From Salinibacterium sp. NK8237 (GTDB taxonomy: Bacteria > Actinomycetota > Actinomycetes > Actinomycetales > Microbacteriaceae): DNA of 64,000 bases. The number at the start of each line of letters is the position of its first letter. Position 1 is the first letter of the stretch. The stretch covers positions 438,326 to 502,325 of the forward strand of contig NZ_JADYWE010000002.1 in NCBI RefSeq assembly GCF_015864955.1, written 5' to 3'. A program made the position numbers and the translations under genes. Shown here in pieces: positions 46,202 to 56,308 of this stretch. A model generated the notes under the pieces. The model was not told the origin of the DNA. It saw only the letters and a list, made by a program, of their open reading frames with translations, and made no database searches.

Positions 46202-46816
46202 ATGACTGACCCGCGCCCACGCCCGAAATTTGGCGAGTATGCACCCTTGCCTCCTGCTGCCCCCGAAGGCACGAGCGAGGCGGGGGTAGAGAAGTCACCA
46301 GCTGACCCCGCTACTCCTGCTTCTCCCGCTGGGATGGCACCGCCGGCCATGCCGATCATCCCTGATTCGTCGCTAAATGCGCAGTACCAGCGAGATGCAG
46401 CAGCCGGCCTCACTGCGCAAGGCGAGACTCCTGTGGCGCCCCCGCGCAAACATCGCCTCTGGGACGTCTTTCTCACCGCAACGCTGTTGCTCTTTGGTGT
46501 CGTGGATATCATCAACACGTTCGGCACGGTGGCTAACCTTGGCCCGGTCTTGCGGGAGGGCCTCGCCGCTCAGGGCATGGACGACTTCACGTCAGACGCC
46601 CTCGCGAGCGAAGCCGGAGGCGTTGCCAACATCGTTCGCGTTGCCGCCCTCGTGCTCACGATCATCTTCGCGTTGCTGCAAATTCAGCGCAAACGAATCG
46701 CCTTCTGGATTCCGATCATCGGTGCGAGTATCGCAGGGATAGCACTCATGGTTGCGATCTTCGTTGCCGTGCTCAGTGATCCCGGTTTCATCGCTTACGT
46801 CGAGAGCCTGCAGTAA
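46202..46816 (+). CDS. DUF6264 family membrane protein
   Basis: Protein of 204 residues with a Pro/Ala-rich N-terminal region opening with the family mark DPRPRPKFGEYA. Four hydrophobic helices follow (about 88-108, 143-163, 170-195 and a partial one). This family is restricted to Microbacteriaceae-like actinobacteria and has no known role. ATG 46202 starts five bases after the ispH stop, so the two are probably co-transcribed. Confidence 0.82.
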   Translation: MTDPRPRPKFGEYAPLPPAAPEGTSEAGVEKSPADPATPASPAGMAPPAMPIIPDSSLNAQYQRDAAAGLTAQGETPVAPPRKHRLWDVFLTATLLLFGVVDIINTFGTVANLGPVLREGLAAQGMDDFTSDALASEAGGVANIVRVAALVLTIIFALLQIQRKRIAFWIPIIGASIAGIALMVAIFVAVLSDPGFIAYVESLQ

Positions 46817-46837
46817 TCGCGTCAGCTGCCGTTAATG

Positions 46838-46875
46838 ACGAATAGGGGCTGACCCGAAGGCCAACCCCTATTCGT
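46838..46875. terminator. Bidirectional terminator hairpin between DUF6264 gene and fbaA
   Basis: Perfect 11-base arms (46838-46848 and 46865-46875, ACGAATAGGGG and complement) with a 16-base loop that can pair further. It lies between convergent stops. Confidence 0.75.
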
Positions 46876-46883
46876 GAAGAGCG

Positions 46884-47909
<1,026 letters not shown>

Positions 47910-48069
47910 TGTTGTCTCTCCTCGTACGGTACCGATTACCGCTCTGGTCCGGCTCGCCTCGATTCTAGCCACCCCTTCTGGGCGGCGCGAACTGTTGCGT
48001 CACCCACGGCCATGCTGGCGCTCGCCGGTAGAGTGGCCACGATCATCCGTCAAAGAAAGGACACAAGCG

Positions 48070-48777
48070 ATGGCACGTAAGTCTCTTGTGAGCGTTGTAG
48101 CGGATGCTCTTCTTGATCAGATCGTCAGCGGTGAGATCGCGGTCGATGCCGCCCTCCCCACTGAGGCAGAGATCGGGCAGACCTATGACGTCAGCCGCAT
48201 GACGGTGCGTGAAGCGCTGAAGACCTTGCAAGCTCAGAACGTGGTGCGAGTCGTTGCTGGTCGTGGCACGTATGTGACTCCGATTTCGCACTGGACCGAT
48301 CTTGCCCCGGTGTTGCGTATGGCCTCGCACGGCGTTGCTCAGGGTGAGGCATCCTTGCAACTCGTCGAAGTGCGACGAATGATCGAAACCGGTGCCGCAG
48401 CTCTGGCGGCGACGCGGCGGAGCGATGCCGATCTTGCGCTGCTTGAGATGCATCTTAACGAAATGCGGCGCGGGAACGTCGACGGGGATCTGGACTTGTT
48501 TGTTGCTGCGGACATCGCGTTTCATGACGTGATTTTGCGGGCGACCGGCAACGTTTTTGTGGGCGTGTTGTTTGATCCGCTTGCGCGGGTGATGCGCGAG
48601 AAGCGCCAGCAAACCTCAGCGGTGCCTGAAATCCAGCTGCATGCAATCGTGGAGCACGAGTCAATTCTTGCTGCCATCCGCAGCGGCGATGCTGAGCAGT
48701 CGCGGTTGGCGATGGACTCGCATATGACGCAAACCGCTGACGACCTGCGCCATTTCGTGCTGAATCACGTGCGCTGA
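48070..48777 (+). CDS. GntR family regulator (FadR subfamily)
   Basis: Transcription factor of 235 residues. An N-terminal winged helix (about 1-72, LPTEAEIGQTYDVSRMTVREALKTL) joins an FCD ligand domain (about 90-225). Metal-ligand His residues are likely in AFHDVI, EHESIL and DSHMTQTADD. FadR-type GntR proteins often sense sugar acids. ATG 48070 follows AAAGGACAC. It stands directly before a threonate-type operon that begins with a perfect palindrome over its -10 box, so it is probably the local repressor, an inference from position. Confidence 0.9.
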   Translation: MARKSLVSVVADALLDQIVSGEIAVDAALPTEAEIGQTYDVSRMTVREALKTLQAQNVVRVVAGRGTYVTPISHWTDLAPVLRMASHGVAQGEASLQLVEVRRMIETGAAALAATRRSDADLALLEMHLNEMRRGNVDGDLDLFVAADIAFHDVILRATGNVFVGVLFDPLARVMREKRQQTSAVPEIQLHAIVEHESILAAIRSGDAEQSRLAMDSHMTQTADDLRHFVLNHVR

Positions 48778-48830
48778 GACCCTTGCGCTAAAACTCGCCC
48801 GTGCTCAAGGCAGCCCCTGGCGGCCGCTGT

Positions 48831-48858
48831 TTGACTTCGTCTCGCTCCGATGTAAGAT
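48831..48858 (+). promoter_or_regulatory. Promoter of the threonate-type operon
   Basis: TTGACT (48831-48836) and TAAGAT (48853-48858) are separated by 16 bases, giving a start point near 48865 and a leader of about 24 bases that contains AAAGGAG before the kinase ATG. Confidence 0.65.
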
Positions 48859-48869
48859 GTCAGACATCT
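48855..48869. promoter_or_regulatory. Palindromic operator overlapping the -10 box
   Basis: AGATGTC-A-GACATCT is a perfect inverted repeat with seven-base arms covering the end of the -10 box and the start point. A bound repressor would block RNA polymerase. The upstream GntR protein is the obvious candidate. Confidence 0.7.
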
Positions 48870-48888
48870 GTCAACAAAGGAGTGAACG

Positions 48889-50319
48889 ATGATCGACGAA
48901 AGCGCCCTACTGGCCAAGTTCCCGGCGGAAGTTTCCATCGATCCTCGACGCGTCGCTCAGGAAGCGGTTCGCCCCGCCACGGTTCTCGTGGTTCTTGACG
49001 ATGATCCCACCGGCACTCAGTCCGTAGCAGACCTTCCCGTGCTCACCGCGTGGGAAGCATCCGACTTCGCGTGGGCCTTCACGCAAGACTCTCCAGCGGT
49101 TTATGTGCTCACCAACACCCGCAGCCTCGATCCCGAAACCGCGGCTGAGCGCAATCGCGAGATTGTGATGGCGGCGCTCGCAGCATCCGTTTCCAGCGGG
49201 GTCACTGTGTCGTTTGCCAGCAGGGGCGACTCGACGCTGCGGGGCCACTTCCCGCTCGAAACTGACATCATCGCCGACACTGTGCTTGAGACCACCGGCA
49301 GCGCCGTAGACGCCGTCATCATTGTCCCGGCGTTCCCTGATGCCGGTCGCGTCACGATCGATTCGGTGCACTACATGCGCACGGCCGACGGGCTCACTCC
49401 GGTTGCAGAAACAGAGTTTGCCCGCGATGCCACCTTCGGCTTCACCAGCTCCAACTTGCGCGACTACGTCTCCGAAAAGTCCGGCGGGCGGTGGGGCGCT
49501 GAAGCCGTTGTTGCCCTCACTCTCGATATCGTTCGCGGAGGAACAGCGGGAATCGTCGAAGCCCTCGCCGGGCTCTCCGCTTCAACTCCTGTTGTCGTCG
49601 ACATCGTTACTGAAAACGATCTCCGAGCGCTTGCGCTTGGCCTCGCTGCAGCCGAGGATGCGGGCAAGAGCCTGCTCTACCGCGTCGGTCCACCATTTGT
49701 GCGTGCTCGCATCGGACAGGCTCAGCGCTCGCCGCTCGACGCCCTCGAAGTGTTCGGGGCCGAAGGCTCGTCCGCCGTTGGCGGACTCATCGTCGTTGGC
49801 TCGCACGTCGGTCTCACGACGCGTCAACTCGGTTCACTCACCGCCGGTCGGCCCCTCGCGCGCGTGCTCGAGATTGACATCGAGCAGGTCCTCAACGTCG
49901 AGACCGCCGCGACTCATTTGTCAGAACTCGTCGACTCGGCTGTTGCCGGGTTGGGAGAGGGTGACGTGGTCGTGCATACCAGTCGGATGCTTCGCCGCAC
50001 CGACGACGCCGATGAAAGCCTCGACATCTCCCGTCGAGTTTCCGCCGCTGTCGTTGAACTTGTGCAGCGGATTCTCGCTGCTCGTCCGCCGCGCTTCGTC
50101 ATTGCGAAAGGGGGAATCACCTCAAGCGATGTCGCCTCTCACGGCCTCGGCATCCGTCACGCCATCGTGCGTGGGCCGATGCTTCCGGGGCTCGTCTCGC
50201 TCTGGGAACCCGTTGATGGGCCAGCCCAAGGCATCCCGTACATCGTTTTTGCGGGCAATGTCGGCGACGACGACTCTCTCACCCAGGTCGTGACAACGCT
50301 CTCCAGCATCGCCGCCTAA
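48889..50319 (+). CDS. Four-carbon acid sugar kinase family protein (OtnK/DtnK-like)
   Basis: Kinase of 476 residues of the DUF1537 family, whose members phosphorylate 3-oxo-tetronate, D-threonate or D-erythronate at O-4. The N-terminal substrate domain carries VVLDDDPTGTQSVADLPVL and FASRGDSTLRGHFPLE. The C-terminal nucleotide-binding domain carries GSHVGLTTRQL, VVHTSRML and AKGGITSSDVASHGLGI. A strong AAAGGAG binding site precedes the ATG. With the dehydrogenase and GntP permease behind it, an L-threonate-like substrate is likely, but the exact acid sugar is unproven. Confidence 0.9.
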   Translation: MIDESALLAKFPAEVSIDPRRVAQEAVRPATVLVVLDDDPTGTQSVADLPVLTAWEASDFAWAFTQDSPAVYVLTNTRSLDPETAAERNREIVMAALAASVSSGVTVSFASRGDSTLRGHFPLETDIIADTVLETTGSAVDAVIIVPAFPDAGRVTIDSVHYMRTADGLTPVAETEFARDATFGFTSSNLRDYVSEKSGGRWGAEAVVALTLDIVRGGTAGIVEALAGLSASTPVVVDIVTENDLRALALGLAAAEDAGKSLLYRVGPPFVRARIGQAQRSPLDALEVFGAEGSSAVGGLIVVGSHVGLTTRQLGSLTAGRPLARVLEIDIEQVLNVETAATHLSELVDSAVAGLGEGDVVVHTSRMLRRTDDADESLDISRRVSAAVVELVQRILAARPPRFVIAKGGITSSDVASHGLGIRHAIVRGPMLPGLVSLWEPVDGPAQGIPYIVFAGNVGDDDSLTQVVTTLSSIAA

Positions 50320-50361
50320 CCAGCCATCGAACGTACTCACCAAGCAGCACTAAGGAATCTC

Positions 50362-51261
50362 ATGTCAACGAAGACCAACTACACCGTCGCCGTACTCGGA
50401 CTTGGCGCAATGGGCCTCCCCATGGCGACTCGCCTCGCGAGCGAACTCACCGTTCACGGTTTTGATATCGCGGATGAGCGACTCGCGCTCGCCGCCGATG
50501 CTGGAATCACCCCCTTCGATTCTGCTGCCGGTGCAGTAGAAGGAGTCGACGCCGTATTGCTTGCGGTGCGCAACGGTCAGCAACTTCGCGACGTGCTGTT
50601 CGGCGAGAAGGGGATCGTTGGCGCGCTGTCAGCGGGTTCGGTTGTCATCATGACCAGCACGGTCGGCATCAACGACGTTAAAGATGTGGCCGCGCAGCTT
50701 GCCCCTCACAACATTGAACTCGTGGACGCACCGCTCAGCGGTGGGCCCGTGCGTGCCGGAGAGGGGGACCTGCTCATCGTGGTTGGCGCATCACCGGCCG
50801 CCCGCGAAACCGCACAACCGGTGCTCGGCTTGCTCGCATCCACCCTCACTGTCATCGGCGACAGTGCCGGCGACGGCCAAGCCTTCAAGACGGTCAATCA
50901 GTTGCTGTGTGGCATCCACATTGCGGCAGCAGCCGAAGCGCTCGCGCTAGCCGACAAGCTCGGACTCGATGTCGAAACCACTCTTGCCACTCTGTCAGCG
51001 GGTGCGGCAGGTTCGTTCATGCTCGCAAACCGCGGACCCCGGATGCTCGAGGCTTACACCGAGGAAGGTGCCGAAGTGCTCAGCCGGCTCGACATCTTCG
51101 TCAAAGACATGGGAATCGTTACGGATGCGGCTCGCAGCACCGGTCTTCCCACACCAATCGCAGCAGCCGCCGAGCAGCTCTACCTCACGGGTGCAGCCCA
51201 GGGTAAAGCGGCATCCGACGATTCCGCCATCATCACTGTTCTTGCGCCCCACACGAGCTAG
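50362..51261 (+). CDS. NAD(P)-dependent beta-hydroxyacid dehydrogenase (LtnD-like)
   Basis: Oxidoreductase of 299 residues of the 3-hydroxyisobutyrate dehydrogenase superfamily. The Rossmann motif is VLGLGAMGLPMATRL, the substrate loop APLSGGPVRAGEG, and the catalytic Lys lies in AFKTVNQLLCG. DIFVKDMGIV near 245 is typical of LtnD. L-threonate dehydrogenase oxidises L-threonate to 2-oxo-tetronate, which an isomerase (OtnI) and then OtnK process. The operon position, 42 bases after the kinase, supports this. AAGGAATCTC precedes the ATG. Confidence 0.9.
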   Translation: MSTKTNYTVAVLGLGAMGLPMATRLASELTVHGFDIADERLALAADAGITPFDSAAGAVEGVDAVLLAVRNGQQLRDVLFGEKGIVGALSAGSVVIMTSTVGINDVKDVAAQLAPHNIELVDAPLSGGPVRAGEGDLLIVVGASPAARETAQPVLGLLASTLTVIGDSAGDGQAFKTVNQLLCGIHIAAAAEALALADKLGLDVETTLATLSAGAAGSFMLANRGPRMLEAYTEEGAEVLSRLDIFVKDMGIVTDAARSTGLPTPIAAAAEQLYLTGAAQGKAASDDSAIITVLAPHTS

Positions 51262-51304
51262 TTCCTCACAACCATCCCATCATTAACGTCAAAGGAGACA
51301 CTTC

Positions 51305-52759
51305 ATGGAAACCCCGGTACTGCTAGCGATCGCGGCGGCGGGCATAGCCCTGCTGCTCGTGCTGATTATCAAATTCAAGGTTCAAGCGTTCGTCGCGCTA
51401 CTGCTGGTCAGCATCCTTGTTGGGCTTGCGGCGGGTATTCCGCTCACTACGATTCCGGCGACGGATGATGCGCCCGAGAAGCTCGGCATCATCCAGGCCA
51501 TCACGGCGGGGCTCGGTGGCACCCTCGGTTCAGTGGCAATTCTTGTCGCGCTTGGCGCCATGTTGGGACGACTCATTGAGGTATCCGGCGGAGCCTCCAG
51601 TCTCGCCGGCCGGTTCACGAGTCTCCTCGGCCCTAAGCGAGTATCGGCGGCGCTCACCGCAGCCGCCCTCGTATTGGCGATCCCGGTTTTCTTTGATGTC
51701 GGGTTCATCATCCTCGTTCCGATCATTTATGGCTTCTGCAAGGCTGCTGGGGTTAACCCGGTGAAGTTCGGCCTGCCTGTTGCCGGCATCATGCTCGCCG
51801 TGCACGTGGCCGTTCCTCCGCACCCCGGTATCGTCGGCGGTTCAGCTCTGCTCGGGGCGGACCTGGGTTGGGTCACCATTTTGGGCCTCGCTGTCGCACT
51901 CCCGCTTGGCGTGCTCGCCCATTTCGTAGCGAAGCTCATCAACCGTCGTGAATTCACGATGCTGCCCGCGACCGCGCGCCAGTTCGCGCTGTTCGGGAAG
52001 CACGGCGAAGAGGATTCTGAAGGTGGCGCTGGTGGCACCGGTGGCACAGAAACGCTGAGCAAGACCGAGGCTCCGCCAACAGCGGGCACGATCATGCTTC
52101 TCATTATTGTGCCGCTCGCCCTCATCATGTCGGGAACGATCGCGGCAACCGTGCTTCCTGCCGAAGACGCGATGCGCCCCTTCTTCGCCTTCATCGGCTC
52201 GCCGGTGTTCGCGTTGCTTGTCGCGTTGATCCTTGCGTTCTTCCTTCTCACCGTTCGCCGTGGCTGGTCTCTCGCCCACACCGGTGAAGTCATGGAAGCA
52301 GCCCTTCCTCCTGCAGCTATCGTCATTCTGGTCACGGGTGCCGGTGGTGCTTTTGCTCGAGTTCTCACTGAAAGTGGTGTTGGCACGGCGCTCGCGGAAA
52401 CAATGACCGCAACCGGACTACCCATTTTGTTGTTGGGATTCCTTATCTCGCTGACGCTGCGCGCATCGCAGGGTTCGGCAACCGTCGCCATCCTCACCAC
52501 TGGTGGACTCCTCGCGGCTACCGTCGCTGCGACTGACTACTCACCGGTTCAGATCGCGCTCATCACTCTCGCGATCGCTTTCGGTGCGCTCGGGCTTTCG
52601 CACGTCAATGACTCAGGCTTCTGGGTTGTCACGCGTTACCTCGGATTGAGCGTTGCGGATGGGCTTCGCAGTTGGACCGTGCTCACTACTGTTCTGGGTG
52701 TCGCGGGCTTCCTGATGGTGAGTCTGTTGTGGTTCATCGTGAGCGCGATCGGGGTCTAG
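51305..52759 (+). CDS. GntP family permease (gluconate/acid-sugar:H+ symporter)
   Basis: Transporter of 484 residues with about twelve hydrophobic helices. A hydrophilic Gly-rich cytoplasmic loop (about 235-255, EDSEGGAGGTGGTE) is longer than usual. GntP hallmarks include LGAMLGRLIEVSGGA, HVAVPPHPGIVGG, the GSATVAILTTGG stretch and HVNDSGFWVV. It closes the operon, 43 bases after the dehydrogenase, and would import the acid sugar. AAAGGAGAC is a strong ribosome-binding site. Confidence 0.94.
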   Translation: METPVLLAIAAAGIALLLVLIIKFKVQAFVALLLVSILVGLAAGIPLTTIPATDDAPEKLGIIQAITAGLGGTLGSVAILVALGAMLGRLIEVSGGASSLAGRFTSLLGPKRVSAALTAAALVLAIPVFFDVGFIILVPIIYGFCKAAGVNPVKFGLPVAGIMLAVHVAVPPHPGIVGGSALLGADLGWVTILGLAVALPLGVLAHFVAKLINRREFTMLPATARQFALFGKHGEEDSEGGAGGTGGTETLSKTEAPPTAGTIMLLIIVPLALIMSGTIAATVLPAEDAMRPFFAFIGSPVFALLVALILAFFLLTVRRGWSLAHTGEVMEAALPPAAIVILVTGAGGAFARVLTESGVGTALAETMTATGLPILLLGFLISLTLRASQGSATVAILTTGGLLAATVAATDYSPVQIALITLAIAFGALGLSHVNDSGFWVVTRYLGLSVADGLRSWTVLTTVLGVAGFLMVSLLWFIVSAIGV

Positions 52760-52844
52760 CTCCCTCGGCTCCGTTAGACTGGGTACGCGCTGTCCACCAC
52801 CGGCGCGTCCCCAGTCGACCACTTTCAACGAAGGATGCCTCTAG

Positions 52845-53834
52845 GTGAGTACAGAAACCGGCACGCTATTCCTCCATCCCGATCGCAACCTCGCTCTTGA
52901 GCTTGTGCGGGCAACCGAAGCGGCCGCGATTCGCGCCGTTCCCTTTATTGGTAAGGGCGACAAGCTTGGTGCTGATGGCGCCGCGGTTGATGCCATGCGC
53001 AAGTTCTTGGGCACCGTCGACTTCGACGGCCTCGTCGTCATAGGTGAGGGCGAAAAAGACAACGCCCCCATGCTCTTCAACGGTGAGCACGTCGGCACCG
53101 GTCGTGGGCCAGCCTGCGACATCGCGGTTGACCCGATTGACGGCACGTCGCTGACGGCAGCCGGGCGACAGAACGCGATCTCGATGATTGCTGTCTCTGA
53201 CCGCGGCACGATGCTCGACGCATCCACCGTTTTCTACATGGACAAGATCGTGACGGGTGCTGAAGGCATCGGCGTGATCGATATTCACCGCCCCATTGGC
53301 GACAACATTCGTGCCCTTGCGAAGGCCAAGGGCAAGCGTCCCGAAGATATCGTGGTTGCTGTGCTTGACCGTCCCCGTCACGCCCAACTCATTGACGACA
53401 TCCGCGAAGCTGGTGCGGGTACGCGTCTCATGCTTGACGGTGACGTTGCCGGTGGCATCAACGCCGCGCTGTATGGCACTCGCATCGACATGTGTGTCGG
53501 CATCGGCGGCAGCCCTGAGGGCGTTGCTACGGCGTGTGCCATCAAGGCACTCGGCGGCGAGATCCAGACGATCCTGTATCCGCAGTCTGATGACGAACGT
53601 CAACGCGGGATGGATGCCGGGCTCAAGTTCGATCACGTCTATACGGCTGACGAAATGGTCGCCAGCGACAACACGTTCTTCGTTGCGACGGGTGTCACCG
53701 ATGGTGGACTCGTGAAGGGTGTGCGCCGCTACGGCCCCATCATCCGCACGGAGTCGATTGTGTTGCGGTCACATTCGGGAACGATCCGCCGCATTTCGGC
53801 TGACCACCTCGCGGAGAAGTGGCTCGACCACTAA
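52845..53834 (+). CDS. glpX: Class II fructose-1,6-bisphosphatase
   Basis: Gluconeogenic phosphatase of 329 residues, the GlpX type that is the main fructose bisphosphatase of actinobacteria. Metal- and substrate-binding motifs include VIGEGEKDNAPMLFNGEHVG and AVDPIDGTSLTAAGR, then MLDGDVAGGI and GIGGSPEGVATACAIK. The GTG start is preceded by GAAGGATG. It follows the acid-sugar operon; a separate promoter (TAGACT near 52774) may serve it. Together with fbaA on the other side of the operon it handles triose phosphates. Confidence 0.96.
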   Translation: MSTETGTLFLHPDRNLALELVRATEAAAIRAVPFIGKGDKLGADGAAVDAMRKFLGTVDFDGLVVIGEGEKDNAPMLFNGEHVGTGRGPACDIAVDPIDGTSLTAAGRQNAISMIAVSDRGTMLDASTVFYMDKIVTGAEGIGVIDIHRPIGDNIRALAKAKGKRPEDIVVAVLDRPRHAQLIDDIREAGAGTRLMLDGDVAGGINAALYGTRIDMCVGIGGSPEGVATACAIKALGGEIQTILYPQSDDERQRGMDAGLKFDHVYTADEMVASDNTFFVATGVTDGGLVKGVRRYGPIIRTESIVLRSHSGTIRRISADHLAEKWLDH

Positions 53835-53845
53835 AGACAGCCTTC

Positions 53846-53882
53846 AACTGGCGCGTTCTCCCTAGCGGAGAGCGCGCCAGTT
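53846..53882. terminator. Bidirectional terminator between glpX and rmuC
   Basis: Sixteen-base arms (53846-53861 and 53867-53882) pair completely apart from one G-U, with a five-base loop. Convergent genes flank it. Confidence 0.8.
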
Positions 53883-53886
53883 CTCG

Positions 53887-55200
53887 TTAACGGCCGTCGC
53901 TGTCGGTGGGCAGTTCGAGCTCTAATTCGGCCGCCGTGATGTGTTTCGGCGTGCCCTCGACCAGCTGCGTGTCGCCGATGACTTTCGACTCGTCGAGAGC
54001 ATTGAGCTTGCGGGCGGTCACGAGCACGCGGCTCTCGAGGGAGTTCGCGAACTGGTTGTAACTGTTCACGGTGGTGTCGATCGAGCGACGCAGCTTGTCG
54101 GCGTGCTCGGCGAGAGTCGCAAGCCGTTGGTAGAGCTCCTTGCTGAGATCAAACAGGGTCTTCGCCTGGTCGGTGAGCACGTCTTGCTGCCAGGAGAACG
54201 CCACCGTCTTCAACACTGACCACAGGGTCACGGGGGAGGCAAGAGCGACGCGCTTGCTGAAGGCGTAATCCATGATTGACGGGTCAGCTTCCATCGCGGA
54301 CGAGACGAGCGATTCACTCGGGATGAACGCAATCACGAGTTCGGGGGAGGCCTCGAGCCCGGCCCAGTAGGCCTTGCTGGCGAGGGTGTCGATGTGGCCG
54401 CGCATCACCTTGACGTGCTGCTTGATGAGGGCCTCGCGGCGGGCACCTTCTTCTCCCGTCGCGGTGACTGAGATCTGGCTCGCCTCCAAGAAGGCGGTGA
54501 AGGGAACTTTGGCGTCGACCGCGATGTTCTTGCCGCCGGGAAGGTGCACGACCATGTCGGGGCGGCCGGCACCGGCATCCGAATTGATGCTCGATTGCAG
54601 GTCGAAGTCGACCCGTTCGATGAGGCCAGCGGCTTGTACGACGTTGCGCAGCTGGGTCTCGCCCCAGACGCCACGCGTGGAGTTGTTGCGCAGGGCCGAT
54701 GCCAACGATTCGGCTGTGCTGCGCAAACGTTCTTCGGATTCGGTGGCCGACTTGAGCTGCTGGCTCAGTTCGCCGTGCTGCAAGCTGCGCTGCGATTCCA
54801 ACTCGGTGACTTTGTTGTGCATCGTGCGCAGTGTCTCTTGCACCGGGGTGAGCGCCTGCAGCACCTTAGATTCACGACGTTCGCGCTCAACGAGAGCCGC
54901 GGCCTCGTCACGCTGACGATCGAGGGTTTCGCGGTACTGCACTTGCAGTGACGCCACTTGCTCGCTCAGCGCTTCAGACCGTGCCGTGATGGATGCCAGC
55001 TCTGCTGCCAGCCGAGCCTGCTGTTCGCGCTCGGCGGCAGTCACATTCGCGATCGCCGCCTGATGGCGAGCCTCCAGTACTTCGGGATCAACGCGGCCCG
55101 TCGGCGCGGTCGCGCGAACACGGGCAACGAGTAGGCCAATCACGACGCCGAGGACGGCGCCCACGAGTAGGCCAACGATGAGGGCGACGAGGGGATCCAT
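53887..55200 (-). CDS. rmuC: DNA recombination protein RmuC homologue
   Basis: Protein of 437 residues thought to limit inversions and process DNA ends. An N-terminal hydrophobic helix (about 3-25) is followed by a long coiled coil (about 40-165). The RmuC nuclease-like core follows: RGVWGETQLRNVVQAAGL, GRPDMVVHLPGGKNIAVDAKVPF and FIPSESLVSSAM. ATG 55200 is chosen because the membrane helix begins right after it. The same frame is open for 153 more codons upstream across the divergent LysR gene, which is not credible. Confidence 0.93.
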   Translation of the reverse strand: MDPLVALIVGLLVGAVLGVVIGLLVARVRATAPTGRVDPEVLEARHQAAIANVTAAEREQQARLAAELASITARSEALSEQVASLQVQYRETLDRQRDEAAALVERERRESKVLQALTPVQETLRTMHNKVTELESQRSLQHGELSQQLKSATESEERLRSTAESLASALRNNSTRGVWGETQLRNVVQAAGLIERVDFDLQSSINSDAGAGRPDMVVHLPGGKNIAVDAKVPFTAFLEASQISVTATGEEGARREALIKQHVKVMRGHIDTLASKAYWAGLEASPELVIAFIPSESLVSSAMEADPSIMDYAFSKRVALASPVTLWSVLKTVAFSWQQDVLTDQAKTLFDLSKELYQRLATLAEHADKLRRSIDTTVNSYNQFANSLESRVLVTARKLNALDESKVIGDTQLVEGTPKHITAAELELELPTDSDGR

Positions 55201-55278
55201 TCCGCCAGTGTGCCAGCCGGCGACGACATTGCGGGATGCCCTGCGGCAGTTGTCCCGAAGCGCCCCTAGGGTTGAGGC

Positions 55279-56199
55279 ATGGCCAGCGACTCCGTGCATC
55301 CGCTCGATGTGAGCACCGACGATCTGCGCTACCTCATTGCTGTCGCCCGCGCCGGCCGAATGGTGTCTGCGGCAACCCTGCTCGGCGTCGACCACACCAC
55401 CGTCCGTCGCCGCATTGACCGGCTCGAAGCCGCCCTCGGGGTGCGCCTCCTTGACCGTGGCGCTGACGGCTGGGAGCTCACCGCCATCGGCCGCGAAGTC
55501 GCTACCCGCGCCGCCGGGCTCGAGAACATCGTCGAAAACGTCGTCGGGGCTACCAGCGGGGGAGCCGACGAAGTGCGCGGCACCGTGCGAATCGTCGCGC
55601 CCGATGGATTCGGGGCCACCTTTGTGACGGCAGCGCTCGCGGCGGTGCAGGCGGAGCATCCGGCCATCACGGTCGAGCTGGTCACCTCTACCCGCCCGCT
55701 GAGTTTGCGTGGTGCTGGCTTCGACCTGGCGATCACGATCGGCACGACGGCGACTTCACGCCTCGCCTCCGAGCCGCTCGCCGCCTACGCTCTGCGCCTG
55801 TATGCCTCGCCCGGTTATGTCGCGACGCACCCACCGATTCGTTCTGTTGCTGACCTCGACAGCCATCCGTTGGTCTTCTATGTGGATGCCCTGCTTACGG
55901 TTCGCGAGCTCGACCTCGCCCCGGTACTCGGCGGCATGCGCGTCGGATTCGGTTCCACAAGCGTGTTCGCGCAGCTCGAGGCCACGCGTCAGGGAGCGGG
56001 CATTGGGCTGCTGCACGCCTTCATGGCTGAGCCCGAACCTGGCCTCGTTGCGGTGCTGCCCGATGAGGTCAGTTTCCGCTTGGAGTTCGCTCTTTCGGTG
56101 CGCAAAGAGGCCGCGGATGTCGAGGCCGTTCAGCTGGTGCGAGCGGCGTTGCATCGCGAGGTCGCGCGGCGCGGCTCAGAGCTATTGCCCTTCAACTAG
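55279..56199 (+). CDS. LysR family transcriptional regulator
   Basis: Regulator of 306 residues. An N-terminal winged helix (about 12-70, DLRYLIAVARAGRMVSAATLLGVDHTTVRRRIDRLE) is followed by a LysR substrate-binding domain (about 98-295). TAGGGT ends six bases before the ATG, so it is probably leaderless. It is 109 bases upstream of mmsA on the same strand and likely controls it. Three TGCAGA elements in that gap are candidate sites. The signal molecule is unknown, perhaps a valine or inositol breakdown product. Confidence 0.9.
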   Translation: MASDSVHPLDVSTDDLRYLIAVARAGRMVSAATLLGVDHTTVRRRIDRLEAALGVRLLDRGADGWELTAIGREVATRAAGLENIVENVVGATSGGADEVRGTVRIVAPDGFGATFVTAALAAVQAEHPAITVELVTSTRPLSLRGAGFDLAITIGTTATSRLASEPLAAYALRLYASPGYVATHPPIRSVADLDSHPLVFYVDALLTVRELDLAPVLGGMRVGFGSTSVFAQLEATRQGAGIGLLHAFMAEPEPGLVAVLPDEVSFRLEFALSVRKEAADVEAVQLVRAALHREVARRGSELLPFN

Positions 56200-56224
56200 C
56201 GCCTCACACCACCGTGTGCGTTTC

Positions 56225-56279
56225 TGCAGATTGCCCGTGCACTAATAGGCCTTGATTGCAGATCGGATGGGTTGCAGAC
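56225..56279 (+). promoter_or_regulatory. Three TGCAGA direct repeats upstream of mmsA
   Basis: TGCAGAT at 56225-56231 and 56257-56263 and TGCAGAC at 56273-56279 are spaced 32 and 16 bases apart, in the gap between the LysR gene and mmsA. The regular spacing suggests a regulator-binding array. Which protein binds is unknown. Confidence 0.45.
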
Positions 56280-56308
56280 TGGGCACACCTCCGAACGAAA
56301 GTAGGCCC

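Noticed and set aside
55201..55659. N-terminal extension of RmuC across the LysR gene
   Set aside because: It is antisense to the LysR helix-turn-helix region and precedes the natural membrane-anchor start at 55200.
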